In this document: piece by piece, positions 31,641 to 44,800 of the stretch
How the letters are laid out: every line of letters starts with the position of its first letter
Position numbering within the stretch: position 1 is the first letter of the stretch
Notes under the pieces: model-generated
Databases searched by the model: none
What the model saw: the letters and a program-made list of their open reading frames with translations, nothing else
Told to the model about the DNA's origin: nothing
Program-made: the position numbers and the translations under genes
NCBI RefSeq assembly: GCF_963678635.1
Contig: NC_087063.1
Location: 15,011,006 to 15,075,005 of the forward strand
DNA from: Symsagittifera roscoffensis
Lineage: Eukaryota; Xenacoelomorpha; Acoela; Convolutidae
Direction: 5' to 3'
DNA length: 64,000 bases

Positions 31641-32884
31641 TTACCTTTTAATTACGGCGTATTCACAGCCTTCAAATATTTTATGATACACTGTAAAACA
31701 ACACAATTAGCTTTCAGACAATTTCTAGAAATTGTTATGGACCGCTCGCCCTGCCGTATCCTATAGTTAGTTCATCAGAATTGGGTTAGTATTATTGCTT
31801 ACTTACGTGGCAACACTTTTTTATCAAACTTTGTACAGTGTACAAGGCCTGAAGAAGAAATACACTGTAACCTCAGTTTTGACAATTGGAGGCTTGAAGT
31901 TTGATTTTTGAAATTAAGTTCAAATTCATTGCCTAAAAAGGGAAAAAACGCTATCCAATTTTAAAAAAATGGAAAATGTGAATGTTTTTGAATGAAATGT
32001 GAATGAGTTAGATCAATTTTATGAAAAAAACACCAATTTTTCTTGAAATTCAAAGAACTTTAACGCAATCTTTCCTTTTTTGAAATTTGAAGCTTGAAGT
32101 ATTTTTCCGAAAAACAAGTCATTTGTTTTTTACTTTAATCATTGACACTTTCCCAACTGTCTGTTGGCAATTATGTTCTGATTGAGGGTGGTAGCTTGAA
32201 AATGAAAAGAGGGTTATGCATTAGAGATTTGACAAAATTATGTTCACGAACTTTTAGAAAGTGAACACTTTGCAACAGCTGATCGCATAAAAATAGAGAA
32301 TAAAGGGGGATGTGAAGGTGCTGATTTTCCGTGGCTGTAAGCAATTTTCTGTGAATGTAAGAGCGCCCCAACCAAAAAACTTTACGATAATTTTGCAAAA
32401 CTTTTCCCCTTACCAATCCACTCCAAAACCATGTAGTTGGCAAGGAAAAAATTGATATTGATAAAAGGTAAGCTACACAAAGATGTTAAAAATCTGATTA
32501 ACAAAGAAACCAATTAAAGATGAAAAGTATTTTAAGAAAAAATGATAAGACTGATAAACTTTGACGCTAAATTGATCGGTGGATCGAAAAATTGCGTAAG
32601 TAGTTTGCTAATTTTGAGTACCAATTAAAACTTATCTCTTATCAGAAGAATAAACATCCAAACATCACGCGAGCAAACATCTAAAAAGAAAAAATTTAAA
32701 AAAATAGAAAATTCAATAAAAGCGAATTTGGTAACAAGATATCGTTAGCAAGAGAGTAAGTGAATTTAATTACTGCCTTCAGAAACTGTAAAAATTAAAC
32801 TACCTGGTCATCTTTTTGGCTTATTTTTATTTGAGTTTCTTCATATTTTTTAGTTTGGGCCAGATAATCGTGGCAGCTATATCA

Positions 32885-35800
32885 ATGGAATTTCTGTGGT
32901 CTTTTTTGATCTCGCTGTGCTTAATGTGTCTCGCGGTCGAACTCATCGAAGCCCAGCAGCCTGTGAGTGATAGAAAATAAACCAGTAGAGAATTTAGCCA
33001 CATTTTAGCAATTCGATCTTTTCGCCAGCAAAAAAATCATCCCTTAGTTTTTACCAGGAGCGGATCTAAGATTTTCTCGAGGGGGTGGCGAATTTTCAAA
33101 AAAATTCGAAAATTTAGTCGACCTTTTTTTTAGGTCGACCAATTAGATTTTCTGAGCTGTACCAAATCACTGTAAGACCCTATTTTGACCAAATGTTCTG
33201 GGCCGCAGGCGAATTTTTGAAAAAATAACAAAAAATACTTTCTTAGGTTCTTTTTGGAAAACTTAGACCAAAAATTGCAGCTCCCCCCTCAAAATTATAA
33301 TATTTTGTCACCCACATCGCCTTTAGAAAACTTTCAGGGTCAGTCAACCGAAAATGGATTTCTCAAAATAGTACAACGTGGGGAAATTTTGGGCCGACAG
33401 GGGTTCGAATCCCTGAGGGGGGAGGTCGTCCGCCCCCTCCCCCTTAAATCCGCTGGTGGTTTTTTACTGTTTTAACTAAAATCCAGTTTTTACTTGTTTC
33501 GTCCGTATATTGATTTTATTAATTTTCTAATAGAGCCTTCAGCACTAGTGTATCCTAAATTATGCCGGAAAACTAACTATCTTATTTTTTCTGAAAGAGC
33601 CTTCAACACTAGTGTGTGCTAAATTATGCCGGAAAACTAAAAAGCAGGGCTTTTTCTCGCCGATTAGACTCTTTAGTGTTCTAAGATACTTCAGATATGA
33701 TATTTTTCAATTAAACAATTCTGGTTCCTTTTTCGTATAAATTTAGGATACCGCTCTGTTATAAAATCATTACAACTAATAATACATCCCTTCTGCTTCA
33801 AAGAGACCATAATACAAGCGTATATAACATTTGTAAATAATAATGTTTGTAATTGTATTGTTTATTTATCATCTATGCAGGGTGTAATCGCTGAGCTGGA
33901 AGAGCCGTTTGTTCTGCCGTTTGGACCCAGACATCTGGATCTGTTCATGAACAAGGGGTCGGACCAGTGCGCACATATGGACAACTTCACTTACCCATTC
34001 CAATACGGAAGTATTCAAGCAAGTGACCTATCTGCCTATCCATTCTTATTAGGATTTGGGTGGAGGGCTAACTTCGAGTTTCCATCCCACCCTAACTTCT
34101 TTTTCAATTCAGGTAACTTAAAATTCTTGAATTTTTGGAGCGATAACCCTTCTAAAAAACATGTCAGTTTGAACAAAAGAACATAATGATAGTAACAAAT
34201 TGACATGTTATTATGTGCAGACCAGTTTTGGAGAGGAGTTGGAAACTGGAAAAAATTCGAACATTGACTTCTAATTTTCAAAATTTGATGAACACAGATT
34301 AAAGTTTTTTGTTCCGGAAGGCATTACAAAAGTTAATCAAGGTTTACAACTTCAAAGATATAAATCATCCCATGTCAATAATTCTTACATGCCTAAGCGC
34401 GTCCGATCTCTTTAACTATATCCTCCCTTAGTACCTAGAAACGAATACTACCCTATAAAAAATAAATCAACGGTTAAGCAAGTGAGAGTTTTATATCTAG
34501 TAACTAATCTTTCCCTTTTGGATGTAGTTAAAGGGATTAATTAATCTCGACTTTGTTTCGGACAGATTTAATTCTCATTCAATTTAGTTAATTTGCTATG
34601 ACTTTTTTGAAAAATTGACTTTTTGAAAGTTTTTTAAAACGTTTTGAAACACTGAGTTTTCTTTGACCGATTTTGCGACGCTTACTAACAAAAACTTTTT
34701 TCAAACTTAGTATAAACCTAGTCAAAATTAGAAAAGATAACTTATGTAAAATAATGTCTGCTGATAATTCTAACAATCCCTCTTTTACAACTCCCTCTAT
34801 TCTGACTGCCTTGTTATGTTTTACTATGATTAGTGACCACGCCAAAAAGAACCATCTTAGAAAAAATACCTTGATTTCTATAAACAAATCAAAAAATGCA
34901 TTATTGGAAAGGTTAATACTAAGTATCAGCAGCACTTGGAATGACATGAAGCTGGATTTGGAGTGAATCGCGGAGCGTCGTCGTCGTCATCTCAACAGGG
35001 TTTGTTTGCTAAGAAGATAAGGGATTTCGCCCAATCCCGTTTAGTGATGACCAGTGTAATCTGGTCTTAAGATCTAAAAAATATTGCTCAGGACTGCGCA
35101 GTTCATGGATACCGGAAAGCTACGGTCAAATAAAAACCTAATGTTGTGACTCAATGCAGCTCAAAAAAAAACGGGAAAATATAATTTTGCAAGATGGTGC
35201 AAATAATGTCGTCAAACATATCAAATCTGCGATGGAGATTTTTGATGAGTTAACAAATCTGGTAGAAAATTATATGGAACTGTTCGAATCTAATGTCCTC
35301 CTATTTCTGAATTGTTATCGTTCAAAAATGCACCCTGAAACAATTCCAGAACTGATGAAATTAATAGCGCTTGATGGGAAATTTGATAAAAACACATATT
35401 TTAAAAAATAAATGGGCTGTTGAAATACACACCCAATTTTTACTTGAAAATTGTCCAAGATATTGAAATCTATCGAGATAATTCGGACTTAACTAGTAAA
35501 ACATGTATTCCATACCATAGGAAATAGTTTTTGGGTCATTTATTGAATAGTTCTCATGGTGTCACTCAGTCCGATGTTAGTTGCAAAACTGCGAGCCTTA
35601 AGATGCAATTTAGACAGCACAGAAATCAACAGCGCTATTTTCAACCTTGTTACTCGCAATGATACAATTATACAAGTTCGTATTATTTTTCAAGTGAATT
35701 TTTTGTTGTTCAAATGCTGTAAGCCGTTGATAGGTCAATTTAAGTGTCTTTGTCTCTGAAAACAGATGCGTCGAAGTGACGTAATTTTATTTAGTTTATT

Positions 35801-38800
35801 GGAAGCTCAGTGGTTTTAACTACTCTCACGTCACTGCTGTCGAATCATATTGGTCACAATGACTAATAGAATACTTTTTCTCGAAGCAAGATGAAACTTA
35901 AAGAGGGTCAGAACTTATTGCTTGAAAATACTTTTCTTTTAAATTTTGTTTTAGTTAAAATTAATTCATATAATCCAATGTTTAATTTTATGGTCCAGTG
36001 ATGTTGAAAAAAAGGTTTAATGTTTTAAAACAAAAATTTATTCTTCAAAAAATGCCTAATTTTTCCATTAATTTAAAATTTTTTCATGTAGACTGTCAAT
36101 GTCTCAAAAAAACATCTTCAGACAAAAATACTGAGTAGTATGCATATAGTGCACTAGGATCGGGGGGGGGGGGGGGGGGTTGTCATACATGGATGACCAT
36201 TAGGTATAAATCATAATGGTCACCATGTATTAAATGATCAGCAATGGTCACCATGTAATAATCCTAATTGTCACCATGTATAATTTTATACCTAATGGTC
36301 ACTATGTAATAATCCTAATTGTCACCATGTATAATTTTATACCTAATAGTCCTCATGTAAAACTTCGGTATATTATTGAGTATTCCCACTGAACGTTGTG
36401 GTTACATGTTTGGTGCGGGAAAGGATTTGCCAAATCTTCGTTCTGAAACCAGCTGGAGTGTTTAACTGCGCTATAGACTGTTTGCTCAATTCTTCTTAAA
36501 ACTTTGATTCAAACTCAAATTACATACAAATACATACAAAAGTATGCTAAAGACACTATCGCTTAAATGAAATTGTTTATATCCCAGATTAATTGAGTTC
36601 CAAAGCTGAACAAAATCTCGCACTTAAATACACACTAAACACGGAATAGCGGTAGGTCAAATTTTATGTACAGACAATTCTCATATTAAATAACTGAATT
36701 TTATTTACTATACAAAAGTTAATGTGGTGTTTTTTTGTGTTTTAATCTATTCGTCGATTTTTTGACCGTGGTTCTTCTACTTCAACTGCTTCATAATCGA
36801 AAAACGAATCGTTGAAGAATGACGACTCGTCCTCATCGGAAGTATTGGCCTCCAGATCCGCGATATCCCCGCTATCAATATCACTGTCGTTGGTTTCTGC
36901 TGCCCGAATCAGACCGGGGTCTGGAGTTTGCCAACTGCTATTGACCTGGTCCATCAGTTGTCGAAGCGAGCGATGTGGTTGTGTGTTCTCAACAGCAAAA
37001 CTATCCTCAGAGTATTCATCATCAATTTCCGGATGGTCCCAATCAACGTTTTGAGTGTTAGCGAATTCTTCAGACACCCCATCTAGGAAATCGTCACAAT
37101 CCCACGACACTGGTTGTTGACGATCTTCAAAAAATGGCATCCATTTTTCCAAATCGTCATCGTCAGTTGGGTCAGAATTAACAGCGGCTGTGTTGTCATC
37201 ACTATCATCAATGCCAATCACAGTTTGACCCACGATGTTTTTGTGACCGTAGGGAAGAGTCTGCTGACCATCATCGAGGATGTAGCGTTTGTCATCAAAA
37301 GCTGATAACGATGTTTTCGTCGAAGTCACTGTTTGCAGATTGTGTGACTCGGATGCGATTCGACTGTTTTCAGTTTTGAATAACGAGCCAGAGGTCAAGG
37401 TGTCTCGATATCGCTGATGACTCAACATCTTCTGAGCAGCTTTGGATACACCTTTCGCCGATAATTTTCTGCAGTCTAAAATTTTTTTTATATGATTACT
37501 AATCAATTTTTTGATGATCACTAATGTGTGGTGGTAAAAAAACCAAATACGATGTTTTTTTTTAAGAGCTACATCATGTTAACTTGAAGGCCAGGTGCAA
37601 TAAAAAAAAATACATGAAGGCCAGGTGTGACCTTAAAAATTAGTCATCATTAAAAAAAAAAAACAACAATCAACCAACAAAAAAAAAATCCCCGACAAAA
37701 AAATTTTTTAAAAAAAATTTTTTGCCGACAAAAAAATTTTTTTTAAAAAAATTTTTCGCCCACAAAAAAAAAAAAAAAAATCGCCCACAAAAAAAAAACC
37801 AAAAATTTTCAAAAAAATTATTTTTTTTCGCCTAAAAAGTTTTTTCCAATTTTTTTTCAAAACAAAATACACTTTTTCGCCCGAAATTTTTTTTCGAACA
37901 AAAAAAATTTTTTTTTCCAAAAAAAAAAAAAAAAAAATTCGCCCACAAAAAAAAACCGCCCACAAAAAAAAAATTTCAAAAAAAATTATACTTTTTCGCC
38001 TAAAAAGTTTTTTCCAAATTTCTTTTTTTTTTGATAAAATTACATTTTTTCGCCCACAAATAAAAATACCCTTCCGAAAAAAAATCACAAAAAATCAAAA
38101 TTTTTTGAAATTCGTGCTCACAAAAAGGCAAATAGAAATTAATTACCTCTGGACAAAATGGAATAAAGCTTGGGTTTGAGGGATATAAACTCGGTTATAA
38201 TGTCTCCTGGAAACTCATCCTTGAATTTTAAAACAACCATTTTGTTTTTCGGGTCGTAGAGAGGGTGGTTCTTCGGGTAATTTGACAAGTCAAGTTCATT
38301 CAAAATATTCCTTTTTTCGGAAATTTCTCGGTATAAATCTTCACTTTTGACTTGGTACAGGAGACTGTCTGTATCAGAATACAATAGTTGACATTCAAAA
38401 TTTGGTTTCATTATATCGTAATGAAATTTATACATGTGAAACTTTGCTAACTCAAGAACACTAGCTCCCACAATTGTTGGGACATCCCAATAGATTTTTT
38501 GTTGGATTCGAAGTGAACGCTGCCAAGTTTTCTCCAAAAATTTTGTAGGATTTAAATTCGAATGCACTAATTTCTCGCAAAGCGGCACGATAATCTCTAA
38601 CTATCCGAACAAGCATCCGTTTGCGCTTCGACTCGCATGTTTTCCCATAAGCACAATTGTTCAGTAGTTTGTACAAATCCTCCTCAAATTTATTTCTAGC
38701 TTGTTGTCGTTTAGTCGTGTTCAATGTGATGTATGGTTCTAACCATGCTTCTTGTTCAAACTTCAGCACACGGTGCACTTTTTTAACTTTAAGTCCCAAC

Positions 38801-41800
38801 CTAACAAACAATTGCAATAGTTTGTAATGAATTGTATAATTTGACTTGTCATGCAGCGTCTGCAGTAACTTTTTGGTCTTTCCAATTGAACGTCTTGCAA
38901 TGTCTTGATTTTTCATCTGCTCGAGTAAATTTGTTTGGTAGGGACTCAACCAATCCTGGGGTACACTTTCTTTAGTAGGAGCTAAAGGGTAATCTTGATG
39001 ATCCTCATGCAGTTCTTCTGGATACTCGAGATCAACTTCCAATATAAATCCAATCAAAGAGTCTTCAGTCATGTTGAGGATTTGGTTCACAATCACCTCG
39101 TCTTCTATATGCTCTATTAGCTCAAAGTTACGCACCGGTAATTTCTCCGTTTGCATGACGCCGCCATAGAGGTTATTTGCATCGATCATAAACCCGTAGG
39201 TGCTAGGTTGATCTGGGTTGAAGTCGGGGCATTCTTTGTTGTTGGCTTTGAAAAAGCGACTATGGAACACGGATGCAGTACCACCTCGCATCATATTCTC
39301 GACCAATTCGAGATGCCTGCGGTCTGATAAAAGCTGAACATTCGAGTCTTTGCAGATACGTTTGAAGGCGTCTCCAGCTAAGTTTGAAGCACTAAAATGG
39401 TGCGCGAAGTCCAGACCATAAGTTTGGTGACTAATTTGTCGAAATTCTTCAAAGACGCAAGCAAGAAGGAGTGTATCACACTTGAGATACAAGTTGTGAT
39501 AATCCTCCAAGTTTTGACATTTGAACACTCTAAAAACTTTCTTTGCATGTTCCAGATCCGCTTGTGAAACTGCAACTTTTCCTCCATTCAAAACATCGGA
39601 CCAATTTTGCAAAGGAGGCAATTCTTTTTCTGCAAATTTTTCTCTTCCGGTCATGTACGAATAAGGGTAGAAACCTTTTTGTCGTATCAGACACCGTTGC
39701 TCCTCCGTCTCGTTTGCAAAATACTTGTTCAAAATTGACATTTTTTCCGCTGGTAGATTATCAACCAATTTTTGCAGGGAAGAATTCAAAAACTTGCATG
39801 TGTCAATAAATCTGAGGTATTCAAAAACTTTTTGCTCAGATCCGTTTTTCCTTTTTATAGTTTTAATTAGGACTCCAATGCTTAACGATATATATTTTTC
39901 GTCGGTGCTAGGTATAACACTCATTGTACTTGTTGGCTCGCATTCATGCAATGCGAGACAAATGTGGTGAAGGTCATAGTTCTGGATGTTATGTCCAATG
40001 ACTGGGGTGAAATTTACAGTTCGTCTTGCGAGGTTGCATTTTTCATGTGCCCATCCCAAAAATTTTCCAGAAAAATGGCAATGGTCAAGACATTTTTCGT
40101 GCTCATTGGTAAAATGTATACAGCAAATCCAACATGTTGATGTGTTTTCTTTGTTCAACGATTCTTGGCTTTCTAGAAATTGAGGAAACCGTCGCTTTTG
40201 ATCATATATCTCTCTCGCTAATTGATGCAACTGATTGAGAAACTTTTTCATGCATTGATCAGAGCTGTCATAGTCAAAGAAGTAGGGCTGTGAATTTCCG
40301 TGTTCAATTACAGCCAATGAATACCCACAAGCTTCGTGTTTTTGTACAACTCGGGTAGATGATCGTGATGGATTATCAGGACAAGAATCTACAGGTTTCA
40401 GAAATGATTCAAAATCAAAATAAATCACAAGTGGTACAAACCACAAGGCCTGGAGGTTTTTGAACTCGTATCTGTTGGTACCTTTTTCTGCTGAAGGCAT
40501 GACTACTAGAGCAGGTTCATGATCCTTACAACACTGGATGTGTTGCTCGTGAGTTTCATCACTCCAACTAATGTGAAAGCAGTTTCTACATAAACGTGCA
40601 ATTGTGCGATACTTACACCCTTTGATTTCGCAGATGAACTTTAACAAATCGATTATAAGTACATAGTGATGCTTTGCAGGCTCATACAAGAGAAGCAGGT
40701 CCACGTCAAATATTTCAGTTTGGGTGATGTTATCTTGGTTTGGTCGTTTTGATATATACATAGGCAACAAATCTCCCTTGTGGTACTGGAACACATTTAC
40801 CCGGACGTCGTTAAGTTGTTCAAATTTTCCAATTGAAGCGAAACTCATGGGTGAATCAAAATTACCTTGGGCTTTGTGTGCACTTTCAGCAGTGTATGTA
40901 TCAGGTTGTGTCCGCGCAGCTGCTGGGTTCGCTTTTTGTTGATCAGTTAGAAGTAGGTCAACACCATGCTTCAGACTATAAGCAGCGGTAAAGCAAAGTT
41001 CGAAGCAATTATTATCTTCGTGATTTCTAATGTTTATCAAATTCTGGGACATTCGAATTCGAAAAGGCAAGTCAATATAAGATGACCCACGGATTGGTGA
41101 AAACTTTGCAAGTTTAACAAAAACTTGAATTACGTGTTGCAAAACCCAACCGCTTCCATAAGATGCAAAAGTCTCCAAAACTGCTTGCATTTTTTCGACC
41201 ATTTCAAAAAACTCATCATCTTCTAATCCTAAGCTCATCACAGGTTTCATATCAGAGTTTGCATAAATGTCAATCCGCTCGTCGTGCTCAGTTTTACTAG
41301 AATCATTTATTACTTTAGGTTTTACCAAACCTAAATTAGCGCTGAACTGAACTTTTCTAGGTCCTTCTGCAACTCGATCGATTATGAGACTTTGAATTTC
41401 ATCTTTTTTCTCTTGCATAAATTGCAAAAGGTCAATCGGCTGATTTTCATCCATGGGTTGGTTTCCGCCGATCACATACGTTTCAAGAACACCGAAAAAA
41501 GCAGACTCACTTTTTTGAAGATTGGTGCCGTTGATTTCGTCTTCATCGACAGCATGCACATCACCGAGAGCAGCATTAGCAGCGGCACTTGTAGTGGCTA
41601 AATCAGCAGAGGCAGCTCTCATAACAGGAAGACCATGGGTTGCTAGTAAATGAGCTGATAAGTTTTTGGGCGAATGAAATCCCAAATGACAATAATCACA
41701 AACACCTCCAAGTTGACCATGAGTGTGAAGAATATGTTTTTGTAAATTTGAAAGCATTTGAGCCGTGAATGAACACTCATTGCATCGATAAACAATAAGT

Positions 41801-44800
41801 CCTTTTTCAACAAAATGTTTGTCACGCTCATGGCGACTTCTATTGCTCTTATTTGCATATTTCAGTGGACAAAAATTGCATTTGAACATTTTTTGAAATA
41901 AGTTAAGCTATTGATTTTAAGAAAGAAAAAGAATCAAGTGATCTCAAATTACACTCAGAAACAACAGTAAATGGGAAGCATAACTGTTCGTCTACCAATT
42001 GCAGAGAAAACGGTTTGTGTTTTGCGCGCGTAATTTTGAATTTGAATTAAAGTTCCCGCCAAAATTTGAATTAGATTTGAATTTCCCGCCATAACTGGCA
42101 AACTCAAATTCGATTGGACGAAACAGATAAATTGTTGTTTGAAACGTTATTAATTATTACAAACGATAAAAATTAATCTAAGCCAACCAAGTTTGGGCTA
42201 AATTTTAATCCAAAATGATTTTAGAGCCAAGAGAGAAAAGTTTTACATTTATATTTTATCAATTCAAAATATAAATTGATGAAAATTTCGAAATTGCGAA
42301 TAAAAGTTGAGCATGTCACAACACATGATAGATCCTAAATATCCCAGTTGTCATGGGGACAGAATATCCTATAAAAATGTCAAAATTAGTATCAAAAACA
42401 GTTGAAATGATGAATAAGTAAAGCAAAAACTGAAAAATGACAGTTTTTTAACTTTCCAGGCGCATTGCTATCAATGATGTCAATCACGGAGCGGTTGCAC
42501 GGTCCATGTCATCATGAATTTGTCTCAATTGTCTTTCGATTTGAAAAAAAAGTCCGAAAAAATACTTTTCTGTAAAGAGAAATGAGTTTGTTGTTTTAGG
42601 GGGGATTAAGGGGATTAGCGTTTTTCTCGAAGACTATTGAAAAAACATCAACTCCCACAATCTCATTAGTCGTGCCCCTCAATGCACTTTCATAATAACA
42701 CCACTTGCTCATAATAAAAAATTGCGTCTTCTGGTTGAAAATTGATTTTTTCGTAAAAATGAAAAAACGATGAGTCATCAATTAAAAAGTTTGATTTTTA
42801 TTATTTTTCTCAAATATTTAGCATGATGATGAATACTTGTATTTTTTTCAATAGGATCATTTTTGGAGACAACAGTATCAATGATCAAATGGTAACTCCA
42901 ATTTGTAGAAAAAGAAAAAAATTAATGCTTTTTTTTCCTTTTTGTAATTAAAAAATCAAATTTTTAACTAAAAAATATTTAAAAAATAAGTATTTTTATC
43001 AAAAAGTTGGTTTTAAACATCTTTTATACTATTTTTCATAATGTTTAATTTGTATGATAACTATTTGAATAAACATATGACAACATAAGTTTTCATCCAA
43101 AATTATTTTTTTCCAGTTTTTTTTTGACGTTAATTATCTTTTTTCAAAAACGAAATTGATTTTTTTAATCTTGTTTTCTAAAAATTAGCATATATATGGA
43201 TGCTTTTCAGTTTTTTCTCAAGATCACTATTGTAAATAAGAACTTCAATGTTAATATGTTAAATCCTAATTGTGGAAAAAATGAAAATTTTACGGATTTT
43301 TTTTTTGTTTTCAATTGAAAAAAAAAATAGTCAATTTATTAAAAATAAATGATTTTTTAAACTTCAATTTTTAAAGGCTTTTGAAATAAATTTTTAATCA
43401 GAACCCAATCGTGTGATAATTAAAGAACAAATACAAGATACAAACTCAAACTCAATTTTAAAGTTAAATTATTATACACAATAAATACAAACAAAAATCA
43501 ATAAAACTCAACCTCAGTTTCAAAGTTATATAAGGTCCAAATACTCCTGCGCTTTCTCTAGTGTTGTTAGTTTCCTTTTTTTCTTTGGCGCTAGACAGAG
43601 AGAAGGGGTTAAGTTTTCCATGTGGTTGCTCACAGTAGCCTCAGGGGTACGCTTTGGAGTTGAGCAACCCGGTTCGTCAAGCCATGGTGATACTACAGGG
43701 GAAGGATCAGCTTTCGGGGTAACTACTGATGGTGATTCAATCTGTTCCATTCCCCATAAACGATCAAAAAATTCAATTTCTTCAAAGTATTCTAACTGGT
43801 TTTCACACATCGGAGTAATATCACAATCGTATTTATACAAAAAATTTTTTACTGGTTTTGATAAAGTTGAAATATCAACCTGAAGAGCAAGAGGCTCGTC
43901 AGGATCCGTATATTTACCAGAATTTGTAAGGTAACTCAAATACTTTATATTCAGTTCTTCGTCTTTCTTTGAAATTTTTAAGGAAAGTTTACTGAATAAA
44001 TGTAAAAAATTTTTGGGAACCATAACGTGATGAGTACAAGTCCACTCATCAGAATTGAAACTTTTTTCTTCGTTAATTATTGCTACAAAATTACCGTGAA
44101 CGGTTTCATAAAAAATGGTTCTTTCGTGATTGGAATATCCGGCAATAATATAACAAGGCATTTTTGAAGAAAAGTTGGAAGAAAATGACAAACGTAACGC
44201 GGAGAGAAATGAAACTGAAATGAATTGTGAAAACGCCTCAAGAGATTAAAATAGGGATTGGTTCTTCTAAAATTAGAAATTTCAAGACCTCCTATGTAGT
44301 TTTTAATCAGTTTAATAAGGGAGGGCGTGTAAAATATTTATGTTACCTTGCGTGGTATTCTATGTTTATCTAAATTGCATTCAAACAAATAGCTTGTATC
44401 AAAAATAACGTTTAAACATTGTGACCTTTAACACCCATTAAAATTCTTATCAGTTGTACATGCACAAAATACTTATCCATTTGAACTAAATTGCAATCCA
44501 ATATCTTTGCGATATAAAGTACATGTGTATATAAATTAAAATAGATACAACGCTTTCTTTTGCAGACATATACAATCAATCGGAACCATTCATTTCTTTC
44601 TATTCAGTTTTGAATCAAGTTACTTTGAAAATTTACTCGTTACAATGAATAAAACCAAAACAAGCACCACAGCAAATGCAGATAAAGATTTTGGCGATTG
44701 CTATTTCGATATTTCGGAAAACAGTAAAAGACTAGTGCGTGCTACATTGAAAACATATGACCAAACTGGAACTTATGTATTCCTGAAAGTTTTCAAAAAA

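Larger units (their letters stand above)
21246..32852. other. gene-poor, repeat-rich region
   Basis: 11.6 kb of AT-rich sequence with homopolymer runs and no convincing gene. It holds short hairpin repeat copies (23409, 25321), an inverted copy of the 14.5 kb repeat (24130-24360), a pair of diverged 300 bp repeats (27780-28095, 31330-31640) and a possible piggyBac relic (28930-29123). Remaining open frames are short, lack homology and are frequently overlapped by frames on the other strand. Confidence 0.5.

Noticed and set aside
33254-33475. 73 aa frame with EILGRQGFESLRG
   Set aside because: Lies wholly inside a hAT-like MITE copy.
35154-35411. 85 aa frame in gene X intron 2
   Set aside because: Compositionally plausible, but no family recognised, no splice sites giving a compatible phase and no conserved partner.
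36162-36179. 18-base G tract as a G-quadruplex origin
   Set aside because: Length differs between TIRs and may be a polymerase or sequencing slip; no further support.
36236-36360. Near-tandem units in the TIR considered as a CRISPR-like array
   Set aside because: The units are direct duplicates with no unique spacers, in a eukaryotic transposon end.
37708-38088. Minus-strand 126 aa frame rich in Phe, Lys and Ile
   Set aside because: It is a translation of homopolymer A/T runs inside the putative polB intron; no protein-like pattern.
39378-41858. Many short frames on both strands opposite polB
   Set aside because: Shadows of the long conserved PolB frame.
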